From contig JALRLY010000222.1 in NCBI GenBank assembly GCA_023647555.1, positions 1 through 27,247 on the forward strand: a DNA stretch of 27,247 nucleotides, in the 5' to 3' direction. Position numbers and translations under genes: made by a program. This document shows positions 16,689-23,903 of the stretch, piece by piece (within the stretch, counting starts at the first letter, position 1; each line of letters starts with the position of its first letter). The notes beneath the pieces were generated by a model. That model was given only the letters and a program-made list of their open reading frames with translations. It was not told the origin of the DNA and ran no database searches. The stretch comes from Pancytospora philotis (Eukaryota; Microsporidia).

Positions 16689-17234
16689 ATGGACCAGGAC
16701 GTAGCCCACGAGCTCGAGACTATCATGCGGATGGACGACCACGGCGACTGCCAGAAGTCGACCGCGCGGCTGCTGCACTACATTTCCACGCTGGCGCAGA
16801 TCGAGCCGCGGTATGTCCAGACGCTGCAGCGCTTCGTGAACCACGCGTTCGCCGTCCTGCCCGCGTCCAGCCTGCCCGCGGCCGTCGCCCAAAAATTCGG
16901 GCTGGCCGTGAACCGGCGGCGGCGCGTGTCGTTCGGCGAGGCCGCGGTCTTCGAGATCAGGACGAGCGGGCTCAGCGCGGAGGGCGAGCGCCAGCGGCTC
17001 AGAGAGGAGTCCTCGCTGCGGCTGGTCAACACGGACCCCGCCAGAAAGTTCCGGCCCAAGCCGTTCTTCGAGAATGGCGTTGCGGGCACGACCGCGATGG
17101 TGCCGCTATGCAACATGAACGTCGACAACGGCTGGAAGGGGTGCACCGCCAGATCCACGTTCAAGATACCGCCGCGCGCCCTCAGCATAGACAAGATTAT
17201 TGCCAACCCGAAGCTTTTGGACATGTACAAATAA
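16689..17234 (+). CDS. Unknown protein with PP1-docking RVSF motif, 181 aa
   Basis: The ATG at 16689 follows CCCCCA. The N-terminal 70 residues are probably helical. RRRRVSFGEAAVFE at residues 76-89 contains R79-V80-S81-F82 after a basic run, a canonical RVxF docking site for protein phosphatase 1. The shape RRVSF followed by an acidic residue and VF resembles docking sites in chromosome and kinetochore proteins such as KNL1/Spc105. The rest is unrecognised: a Pro/Phe-containing middle (RPKPFF) and a conserved-looking C-terminus ending in DKIIANPKLLDMYK. It sits just upstream of haspin on the same strand (293 bases before its ATG). PP1 binding is an inference from the motif alone. Confidence 0.7.
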   Translation: MDQDVAHELETIMRMDDHGDCQKSTARLLHYISTLAQIEPRYVQTLQRFVNHAFAVLPASSLPAAVAQKFGLAVNRRRRVSFGEAAVFEIRTSGLSAEGERQRLREESSLRLVNTDPARKFRPKPFFENGVAGTTAMVPLCNMNVDNGWKGCTARSTFKIPPRALSIDKIIANPKLLDMYK

Positions 17235-17526
17235 TCCTGCACGTGCTATTAGAGGCATAACAGCCAGTCGTGTATGCGACTAGAGCACTATTATCCTTAC
17301 CTCGCAGTTAATATTAAATCTGTCTAAAGAATTTTTGTGTTTCTGTCTGAAGTTATACTGGTCAATATTTACTAGAGCCTATTTAGCTGAGCGTAGTGGT
17401 ACTGCTGTATACGCACCTTTCCATTCAAGCCGCTCAGGCTCCAGCGCATGTTTTAACACTTTGTCACTGGCCAATGCTGCCGCATCAGCCCGCAGGCCGT
17501 ATAGCGCAAATGAAAAACGTATCCTT

Positions 17527-19302
17527 ATGGCGCTACACAGATACGGGAAGCACCACGGCGACGGATCGAGCATGGCGAACGAGCGCGTCCACGCACGCTT
17601 CGAGAATCTCAAGACACGCATGCGCCGCGAGAGCTTCTGCGGCTCCATCCTCATCGAGGACAGCGGCGCCTTTTCCGAGGTGCTGGGGCGCGGCCCGAAC
17701 AACAAAATGCTGGTCCTGCGCAGGTGCAGCACCGAGGAGAACGAGGCTACGAAAAATCAGCCTAAGACAGACATTGATAATAGCAGCGTGAAAGAGCAGC
17801 TGGAGAATCTCGAGCTCTCCTTCAACGACTCCCTGTGCGCCCCAGCGTTCGACTTCACGGCCTGCGCCGCGGTGGCCGAGAGCCCGCAGCGCAAGCGCGC
17901 CAGGATGCCCGACGAGATATGCGACTTCAGCACGGTGGTAGCGCCGAGCAGGTTCTACGGCGCCGAGCGGGACGAGTACAGCATCATCCTGCCCGACATC
18001 TTCGGGACGACCGAGGGCGAGCGCCCCAGCTGCGAGGCGCCCGTAGACAGCATGGCTGCTGCGCAGCGCATCACCACCAGCAAGCACGAAAAGACACCGG
18101 ATGCCATGGCCGCCGGTAACGCTGGTCAGAGCCTCGCCAGCGAGTTGCGCGCGCTGGAGGATGAATACCTGAGGCAGCGCAGCGAGATAATCGCGCGGCA
18201 CAACCGTCTGCAGTGCGTCGTCGCTGGGACAGAAAAGCTCAAGCTGCCCAGAACTAAGGCGGTGCAGCTGCAGGAGCAGCCAGTTGCTGGTAAACCCTGC
18301 GTAGGCCACCCTGAGCCCAGTGATGCCCCTGTGCACGGCTTGCGGCCCACCACCGAGATGCTCAAACGGGCGCTTGCGCTCGAAACCATTCCATTTGCGC
18401 AGCTGCCGCAGGGCGTCGTTAAGATCGCCGAGGCTTCCTTCTCGGAGGTCTTCCGCGTCGGCAACGACATCTACAAAATCATAGCCTTCAACGAGTGGTT
18501 CAACGCGGACAAGTTCTACACCGAGGTGGGGATCCTGGCGGCCCTGCGCGGCGAGGAGGGCATAGTGCAGCTCCGGCGGGCGTGCATCCTGGAGGGCGCT
18601 TACACGCCTGCGTACCTGGCTGCCTGGAGCGCATTCCCCGACAGCGAGAACCCGCACCCGTCGGCCTACGGCGCGGCGCAGCGCTACGGCTGCATAGTCA
18701 TGGAGGACGCTGGGCGGGACCTCGAGTCCTACGCCTTCTCCTCCTCCAAGGAAATCTTGGCCTTTGCTTTCAAGCTGGTGCGCGTGCTTTTCCGGCTCCA
18801 GGATAGGTTCTGCTTCGAGCACCGGGATCTCCACTGGGGAAACGTGCTCATCAGAGGCGCAGAGATCAGCCTGATCGATTTCTCGTTCAGCCGGCTCGAT
18901 TTTGCATTGCAGTCGATCGGACAGTCCGGGGATTCCGCCGTGTCCGGGCCGGCGCTTGTGTACACGGACCTGGAGGACGAGGGCTGGCTCTTTGACGGCG
19001 ACGGGCAGGTAGACGAGCAGTTCGAGGTGTATCGGGAGATGCGGCGCTGTTCTGGCGGCGACTGGGCCGCCTACTGTCCGGCCAGCAATGGGCTGTGGAT
19101 GCGCTACATCATCCGAAAGCTGCTGGCCAAGAGCGCTGCCATCGAGAACCAGCGCGGGCAGAAGCGTGCGAATCGAATTCTCTCCGACGCACTGCAGCAG
19201 CTCGAGACGACCGGATGGAACCGCACATTTTTGGCGTGGTGCGCCGAGCGCGAGGCGAACGAGGGCGCGCGTGCCTATGCTGTGCGCAACAGAGTCTTGT
19301 AA
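17527..19302 (+). CDS. HASPIN: Haspin-family kinase (histone H3 Thr3), 591 aa
   Basis: The C-terminal half (about residues 294-560) is a haspin-type kinase. It has a Gly-loop region near 303-309 (EASFSEVF), the probable catalytic Lys317 in IYKIIA, and FEHRDLHWGNVLI with catalytic Asp434. IDFSFSRLD follows where other kinases have DFG; haspins have an atypical DYT here. The haspin-specific VYTDLEDEGWLFDGDGQ, QFEVYREMR and CPASNGLWMRYI follow. Haspin phosphorylates H3 Thr3 at mitosis to recruit the chromosomal passenger complex. The N-terminal 290 residues are low-complexity, with a basic patch (QRKRAR). The frame is open from a TTG at 17335; the first ATG is 17527, with 17572 as an alternative start. 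Neither has a clear AAATTT/CCC element, so the N-terminus is the uncertain part. Confidence 0.93.
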   Translation: MALHRYGKHHGDGSSMANERVHARFENLKTRMRRESFCGSILIEDSGAFSEVLGRGPNNKMLVLRRCSTEENEATKNQPKTDIDNSSVKEQLENLELSFNDSLCAPAFDFTACAAVAESPQRKRARMPDEICDFSTVVAPSRFYGAERDEYSIILPDIFGTTEGERPSCEAPVDSMAAAQRITTSKHEKTPDAMAAGNAGQSLASELRALEDEYLRQRSEIIARHNRLQCVVAGTEKLKLPRTKAVQLQEQPVAGKPCVGHPEPSDAPVHGLRPTTEMLKRALALETIPFAQLPQGVVKIAEASFSEVFRVGNDIYKIIAFNEWFNADKFYTEVGILAALRGEEGIVQLRRACILEGAYTPAYLAAWSAFPDSENPHPSAYGAAQRYGCIVMEDAGRDLESYAFSSSKEILAFAFKLVRVLFRLQDRFCFEHRDLHWGNVLIRGAEISLIDFSFSRLDFALQSIGQSGDSAVSGPALVYTDLEDEGWLFDGDGQVDEQFEVYREMRRCSGGDWAAYCPASNGLWMRYIIRKLLAKSAAIENQRGQKRANRILSDALQQLETTGWNRTFLAWCAEREANEGARAYAVRNRVL

Positions 19303-19497
19303 CGGCACTACTGCGCATTATGCTGCTATTGCACGCTGATTGCAGTATGCCTGCAGTAGCCATTCTCTCTCTGAATAAATACGGTCCCTGAATCTTTTTG
19401 TGTAGGAGGCATTTGCAATAATAACCACTGGAATCGCATTTGCAACAACTGCTGTAAGCAAAGCCCATAAACCTGTAAATTATTTAATAAAAGGGCA

Positions 19498-21012
19498 TCA
19501 GCTGTAGACCTGCTCAGCCTGGGCAATAAACCCTTCCGCATTGAGGATCTCGCTGCCGCCAAGCACAATCGGGATCTTGACGCTTTTCTCGAGCTCCTTC
19601 AGCGCGCGCAGCTCGCCGTACGTGGCGCCGCCGTGGACATACACGACGATCTGCGAGACCTCAGACTGCACAACGCCGCCGTTGAATGGGTCAAAGACCC
19701 CCGTGTCCTCGCCGCCGCGCCGGATCTCCGCGAGCGTCTCCTCGACCAGCGTGCACAGCGCAGACGCCTTCTGCTTGAAGATGAAGCTCTTCATGCGCTC
19801 GCGCAGCCCGACGGCCTCGACGCGGCTCTTGAACACCTCGACGAGCGGCGAGCTGATCCGCCGCTTCTCCAGTATCGCGTCCACCAGATCGCTGTTCGCG
19901 CCCCGCACCATCGTCAGGCAGAGCCGCAGGATGTCCATGTCGCTGCCGCTCTCGGCCAGCCCCGCGATCTCCGCGCTGTCGAAGGCCTGCTCCATGTGGC
20001 AGAACTCGTCGAGCTTGCGCTCCCTGACGATCTCCAGAATGCGCATGCAGAGCGCCAGGTGCGTGTTCACCACATCGCTCTTCTTCTGCAGGTGGGGCAG
20101 GTTCTCCATGGCGCGCTTCACGGCCGCCTTGTCGCTGCCCTCGCCGATGCTGCGCACCGCCAGCTCCTTCTTGTAGGCGAGCAGCTCCTGGTCGACGCGC
20201 TCTGCGACCACGGGGAACTCCTCGAACGCGTTCTTGCGGTAGAACGCGTCGTCGGCATCGATGTCGTGCACCTTCTGCTCGCCGCCGCTGCTGTACTCCA
20301 CCTTGTTCGCGTGCAGGCTGAACAGGTCGTTGACAAGCTCGATGTACGCGGTGCTGTGCGCAACCGGCGCGAACAGATCGAAGTCGCGGTCCACGAGTAT
20401 CAGCAGCGGCTTCTTGACGCGCGGCTTGAGGAGCCCCGTGGATTTGATCTTGCGGCCGAGCTGCTTCGCGATGCCCGCGCAGTCGCCCGCGATCACCGGC
20501 GCCTCGCCCAGCGTGGCGAAGAGGCTGAGCAGCCCGACGACCGCCGTGGCCGCGCACTCCTCGCGGTTCACGAAGCTCTGCGCGATGTTGAGCGTGAAAA
20601 GGTCCTCCTGCAGCGCAACGAACGAGATGAACATGTCTGCGACGCCCCGCACCTTCTTGGCGATGCGCTGCTCGCTCGCGTCCTGCGCCAGCTGCTCGAG
20701 CACCGCGCGCGGGATCGAGCCGGCCGCGTTGATGTAGTACGCGGCGTACAGGTCGCGCTGGAAGTCGCTGGCGAGCAGGCCCTCGCGCAGAGTCTGCTCC
20801 GACACGAAGTAGAGCGCCGGGACGTCTCGGGCCTGCGCGCGCGGGGCCGCGACGAGCAGGTGCACGGTGACGCCGCACTCGCGCAGGTCCGAGACCTTCA
20901 GCACCGCGCTGAGGATGTCGCGCGTTGCTGGATCGATCAGAAGGATCTTAAACGGAATCTCCTCCGGCTGCAGCATTTTGCGCAGCTTCTCCCTCTGCCT
21001 GGTGCGTAGCAT
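19498..21012 (-). CDS. SLY1: Sly1, Sec1/Munc18-family SNARE regulator, 504 aa
   Basis: The sequence follows Sly1 along its length. The N-terminal RQREKLRKML precedes a domain with KILLIDPATRDILSAVLKV and LRECGVTVHLLV. Then come DVPALYFV, LYAAYYIN, the RPLL-like KPLLILVDRDFDLFAPV block (about residues 203-219), PVVAERVDQELLAYKKE, and a C-terminal IVVYVHGGATYGELRAL with GGSEILNAEGFI. SM proteins clasp assembled SNAREs; Sly1 binds the N-peptide of Sed5 and acts between ER and Golgi. Members usually have 600-650 residues, so loops have been lost here. The ATG at 21012 has CCC six bases upstream and an A/T-rich AAAAATATAA at 21031-21040. Vps45 or Sec1 are the alternatives, but the C-terminal block favours Sly1. 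Third codon positions are strongly G/C. Confidence 0.88.
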   Translation of the reverse strand: MLRTRQREKLRKMLQPEEIPFKILLIDPATRDILSAVLKVSDLRECGVTVHLLVAAPRAQARDVPALYFVSEQTLREGLLASDFQRDLYAAYYINAAGSIPRAVLEQLAQDASEQRIAKKVRGVADMFISFVALQEDLFTLNIAQSFVNREECAATAVVGLLSLFATLGEAPVIAGDCAGIAKQLGRKIKSTGLLKPRVKKPLLILVDRDFDLFAPVAHSTAYIELVNDLFSLHANKVEYSSGGEQKVHDIDADDAFYRKNAFEEFPVVAERVDQELLAYKKELAVRSIGEGSDKAAVKRAMENLPHLQKKSDVVNTHLALCMRILEIVRERKLDEFCHMEQAFDSAEIAGLAESGSDMDILRLCLTMVRGANSDLVDAILEKRRISSPLVEVFKSRVEAVGLRERMKSFIFKQKASALCTLVEETLAEIRRGGEDTGVFDPFNGGVVQSEVSQIVVYVHGGATYGELRALKELEKSVKIPIVLGGSEILNAEGFIAQAEQVYS

Positions 21013-21268
21013 TGTGGGCTGCGCGCAAACAAAAATATAAACGGCTGGGATTTACGACTATTTCATAGGGCTACACCAGTGGTGGGTGTCCTTGGCGTTC
21101 AACTGTGTGTTTGCGGTGTACTTGTGATACCAATTCTGATTAAAATACGATAAGGGGAGACATTAGGCAGGGTGTGCTGAGACAGCAAATCTATACAGTA
21201 TAATACAACAACTACGAGCACGCTGCTTTGATAATTCAAAAGTACATTTATTGAAGGCGACAGCGATA

Positions 21269-21883
21269 CTACGGGAGACCCCAGGACGTGGGGCTGGGCT
21301 GAACACGCTCGTCGTGCTCCACAGCAGTAATGCCGTCGTCTGCTATCTTAAAATACAGCGGGGCGCATTCGCCGCCGAGCGTCTGCTCGATCCGCCGCGT
21401 GCCGCCGCTGTCCCGCGTGATGCGGTACCGCGTGTTCGCCACGTAGCTCCAGCGCAGGCCCAGGTAGCGGTTGTAGATGGTGCAGGAGTCGATCTTCCAG
21501 CCGCTGTAGAAGCCGTTGGTGATCACCACGGCCACGCCGTGGCCGAACGCCAGCGCCTTGAGCATCTTGGCCAGGCGGAAGACCTCGGAGGAGAGCCTGC
21601 GCGGCTGCGGCTCGGTGTAGAGGTACTGGTCGAGCCCGTCGATGACGATGCAGTCGATGGCGAACATGCGGACGGTGTGCAGGCCGCTGCGCGCGAAGAA
21701 CACGTTCAGCTTGAAGAGCGAGTCGACGCGGTAGATCAAGAACCCGGCGCCGACGTGCCTGTGGCAGAGGATGGACGGGGAGATGTAGAGCGTGCGCATT
21801 TTTCTGCAGGCGGCCAGCACGAGCGCCGTCTTGCCGACCGCCGGCTCTCCGACGATTTCTGTGATCCCGTACATATCGATCAT
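21269..21883 (-). CDS. Short RecA/Rad51-like ATPase, 204 aa
   Basis: A P-loop protein that begins almost at the Walker A motif: GEPAVGKT at residues 12-19. Walker B is IVIDGLD with Asp82. A later region resembles the Rad51-family end: LGLRWSYVANTRYRI, then a hydrophobic YFKIADDGI. This pattern fits Rad51 paralogues of the Rad55/Rad57/XRCC2 kind, which help load Rad51 in recombinational repair. The N-terminal helix-hairpin-helix domain is absent. The frame is open upstream to an ATG at 22060, which would add 59 Cys/His-rich residues. I prefer 21883 because it has CCCC 11-14 bases upstream and the added sequence looks random. A RecA-fold ATPase of another family is possible. Confidence 0.6.
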   Translation of the reverse strand: MIDMYGITEIVGEPAVGKTALVLAACRKMRTLYISPSILCHRHVGAGFLIYRVDSLFKLNVFFARSGLHTVRMFAIDCIVIDGLDQYLYTEPQPRRLSSEVFRLAKMLKALAFGHGVAVVITNGFYSGWKIDSCTIYNRYLGLRWSYVANTRYRITRDSGGTRRIEQTLGGECAPLYFKIADDGITAVEHDERVQPSPTSWGLP

Positions 21884-22236
21884 CCGGCAGGACGGGGCGC
21901 AAAAGCGCGTTTTGAGCGTTGCCGGCGCAACTAATGCAGAGAAATAACAGCCCTGGGCTTTACAGTCCGATAAATAGTGTAGAACTCTGGTGTGCCCGCA
22001 TAACGGCGCTTGATACGTGGTCTTCTCTTTATGCCACGCACTATGGCGTGTACAATGCATCTAAAGAGGTGCATTTCTGTATAACTAGTCGTATGCACCA
22101 GCACTGAACCGCATTGCGCCATATTTCCGCGCATCCTCCCGCCCGGAGCGCGCCGTGCCTTTCCAAAACACCGACAGATCTGCCGCAAATCAGCAGCGCA
22201 CAGACAAAAATTTTGGAGAAAACAAATGAGCCATTT
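21884..22236. other. Divergent promoter region between the RecA-like and CK1 genes
   Basis: 353 bases. At the right end are AAAAATTTTGG (22206-22216) and, 11 bases before the CK1 ATG, another ATG at 22226. That ATG opens a four-codon frame whose TGA (22238-22240) overlaps the CK1 start. On the left, the minus strand is open as a possible extension of the RecA-like gene. Nothing else was recognised. Confidence 0.55.
22206..22216 (+). promoter_or_regulatory. AAAAATTTT element upstream of CK1
   Basis: AAAAATTTTGG lies 20 bases before the CK1 ATG at 22237. No CCC follows it. Confidence 0.55.
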
Positions 22237-23121
22237 ATGAAAGCATCCAACGTGAGGCTGGTGAAGAAGATCGCACACGGCGCCTTCGGCGAGATATACG
22301 AGGGCATAGACGAGGCCACCCACTCGAGGCTCGCCGTCAAAGTGGAGAAGGGCGGCAACATGTTCCAGCTCAAGCACGAGTATCTGATCTACAAGAAGCT
22401 GCTCGGCGCGCACACGCCGCAGGTCTACGAGTTCGGCAGCATGCTGCTCGACGAGAAGCGCGTGAACTTCATGACGATGGAGCTGCTCGGGCTGAGCCTC
22501 GAGAAGCAGTTCCTGCGGATGAAGAAAAGTTTTAGCCCGAAAACGGTATTCATGCTCGGCAAGGCGTGCCTGACGCGCATCGAGGCGCTGCACCACAAGC
22601 ACTACATACACCGCGACATCAAGCCCGACAACTTCGTGACCGACACGAGCGGCAAGCGCATCTACCTGATCGACTACGGGCTCTCGAAGCTGTACCGCGA
22701 TCCCAAGACGCTGCGCCACATTGAGTACAAGACGGGCAAGAACCTGACGGGCACCGCGCGCTATGCGTCGCTCAACACGCACCAGGGGATCGAGCAGGCG
22801 CGGCGCGACGACCTCGAGGGCCTCGGCTTCATGATGGTGTACTTCCTGAAGGGCCGGCTCCCGTGGCAGGGCCTGAAGGCGGAGACGAAGGCCGAGAAGT
22901 ACGCGAAGATCCGCGAGGTCAAGGAGCAGACGCCGCTCTTCGAGCTGTGCAAGGGCGTGCCCAACGAGATCTACCTGTTCCTGCTGCACATCAGAAACCT
23001 CGGGTTCGAGGAGAGCCCCGACTACGCGTATCTGGAGACCATCCTGGAAGGCGGGATCCGCGCTAAGGGGCTGATGGACGACGGTGTCTACGACTGGCTG
23101 ATCGAGGACAGGGAGCCGTAG
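22237..23121 (+). CDS. Casein kinase 1 (Hrr25/CK1delta-like), 294 aa
   Basis: A bare CK1 kinase domain. The Gly-loop is KIAHGAFGEIYEG (about 11-23), catalytic Lys35 is in LAVKVEKG, HYIHRDIKPDNF has Asp127, and LIDYGLSK has Asp146. CK1 has no APE motif; instead it shows the family marker NLTGTARYASLNTHQGIEQ near 169-187, followed by RRDDLEGLGFMMVYFLKGRLPWQG and TKAEKYAKIREVKEQTP. CK1 is an acidophilic Ser/Thr kinase acting in vesicle traffic, ribosome maturation and chromosome segregation. The usual C-terminal regulatory tail is missing, and there is no terminal Cys pair as in membrane-bound Yck types. The frame extends to a TTG at 22114; the ATG at 22237 fits the family N-terminus. Confidence 0.95.
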   Translation: MKASNVRLVKKIAHGAFGEIYEGIDEATHSRLAVKVEKGGNMFQLKHEYLIYKKLLGAHTPQVYEFGSMLLDEKRVNFMTMELLGLSLEKQFLRMKKSFSPKTVFMLGKACLTRIEALHHKHYIHRDIKPDNFVTDTSGKRIYLIDYGLSKLYRDPKTLRHIEYKTGKNLTGTARYASLNTHQGIEQARRDDLEGLGFMMVYFLKGRLPWQGLKAETKAEKYAKIREVKEQTPLFELCKGVPNEIYLFLLHIRNLGFEESPDYAYLETILEGGIRAKGLMDDGVYDWLIEDREP

Positions 23122-23446
23122 CTCTGCTAATTTTGTGTAAATCCGTGGCACGAGGACTGCACGCTTGGGCCTTTTGTGGGCGTGCACGATGGAACAGGCC
23201 ATTCTATATCGGGCTGTCTGTTGGGACTATTCACTGATATGGCTCGTAACAACAACCGCTCTGTCTCTATCAATAAACATCCCCTGACAATATCTGAATC
23301 ATCGATGCAGTCTGTTTAAGTGCTGTTTGCCTCATTAAAAGCGAGCGCATGGTATAGTTTCCATATCGGAGCATTTCGCTCAACAGCTTACTCTTAAAGC
23401 AATTATAAGGTAGAAACAAACTAGTTTAATAACCGCGCGGCTGCGC
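23122..23446. other. Convergent 3' gap between CK1 and Urm1
   Basis: 325 A/T-richer bases. An AATAAA is near 23270 on the plus strand. A 7-base hairpin, TGCACGC (23158-23164) with GCGTGCA (23180-23186), lies 37 bases after the CK1 stop. No gene was recognised. Confidence 0.5.
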
Positions 23447-23737
23447 TCAGCCACCGTGCATCGTAGAGATGAAGACAATGCTGCTGTTGTTGTCGACCCT
23501 CTGCTCCTCTGCATCAAGCACCTCTGAGTGCCGCTCGTCGATGAGGCACACGGTCCCGTTCTCCAGCGTGCCGTCGGGCCTGAAGAAGCTGCGGTGCGCG
23601 CGCGGCTCGGTGGCATACACGTAGCTCACGACGTCATCCAGGGTCGCGATCCCCTCCTTGGCGAGCACTTCCTGGCTGATGTCGAGCCCGTGCGTGTTCA
23701 GATACTCGTCCTCTGCCCCGCTGAAGGTGATCCGCAT
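23447..23737 (-). CDS. URM1: Urm1, ubiquitin-like sulfur carrier, 96 aa
   Basis: The C-terminus IVFISTMHGG matches the FISTLHGG end of Urm1, including the terminal Gly-Gly that is adenylated and turned into a thiocarboxylate. Length (96 residues) fits the family. Other family-like features are an internal F-x-G near the start (ITFSGAEDEYL) and a middle NGTVCLIDERH, where other Urm1 proteins have a Leu-Ile-Asn block. Urm1 donates sulfur for 2-thiolation of wobble uridine in tRNA Lys, Glu and Gln, with Uba4 and Ncs2/Ncs6, and can also be conjugated to proteins. The ATG at 23737 has GAAAATTTTTGC (23746-23757 on the plus strand) upstream. The gene is divergent from the secreted acidic-protein gene, with a 166-base shared promoter. 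MoaD/ThiS-type carriers are more distant alternatives. Confidence 0.9.
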   Translation of the reverse strand: MRITFSGAEDEYLNTHGLDISQEVLAKEGIATLDDVVSYVYATEPRAHRSFFRPDGTLENGTVCLIDERHSEVLDAEEQRVDNNSSIVFISTMHGG

Positions 23738-23745
23738 GGAGCGCT

Positions 23746-23757
23746 GAAAATTTTTGC
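23746..23757 (-). promoter_or_regulatory. AAAAATTTT element of Urm1
   Basis: On the minus strand GCAAAAATTTTC ends eight bases before the ATG at 23737. Confidence 0.65.
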
Positions 23758-23903
23758 TCTTTGGTCGCTGTGCAGCGCGGCCTTGCTCCTATAGGCCACG
23801 GTTAATAAAGGGGTGAGCAGCGGCCAGGCAGCTTAGAGGTTGGCAAGGTGCGGCGACCAATGGAGCAAATAAGGGGCGGAGCAATAAATAGCGGGAGGCA
23901 CGC

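Noticed and set aside
16600..16690. B-box-like ATTCGAACCCC near 16670, considered as a tRNA 3' arm
   Set aside because: No matching A box, no anticodon arm and no acceptor stem on either strand; the CCC run belongs to the start of the 16689 gene.
17533..19308. 591-codon minus-strand frame opposite haspin
   Set aside because: Shadow of the strongly G/C-biased haspin codons; no domain in the product.
19633..21009. 458-codon plus-strand frame opposite Sly1
   Set aside because: Shadow frame; product is Arg/Leu/Val/Glu-rich with no family features, while the minus strand encodes Sly1.
21884..22060. 59-residue N-terminal extension of the RecA-like ATPase
   Set aside because: An ATG exists at 22060, but the added sequence looks random and the CCCC signal lies near 21883; kept as an alternative only.
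21931..23202. 423-codon minus-strand frame opposite CK1
   Set aside because: Shadow of the CK1 gene; composition artefact.
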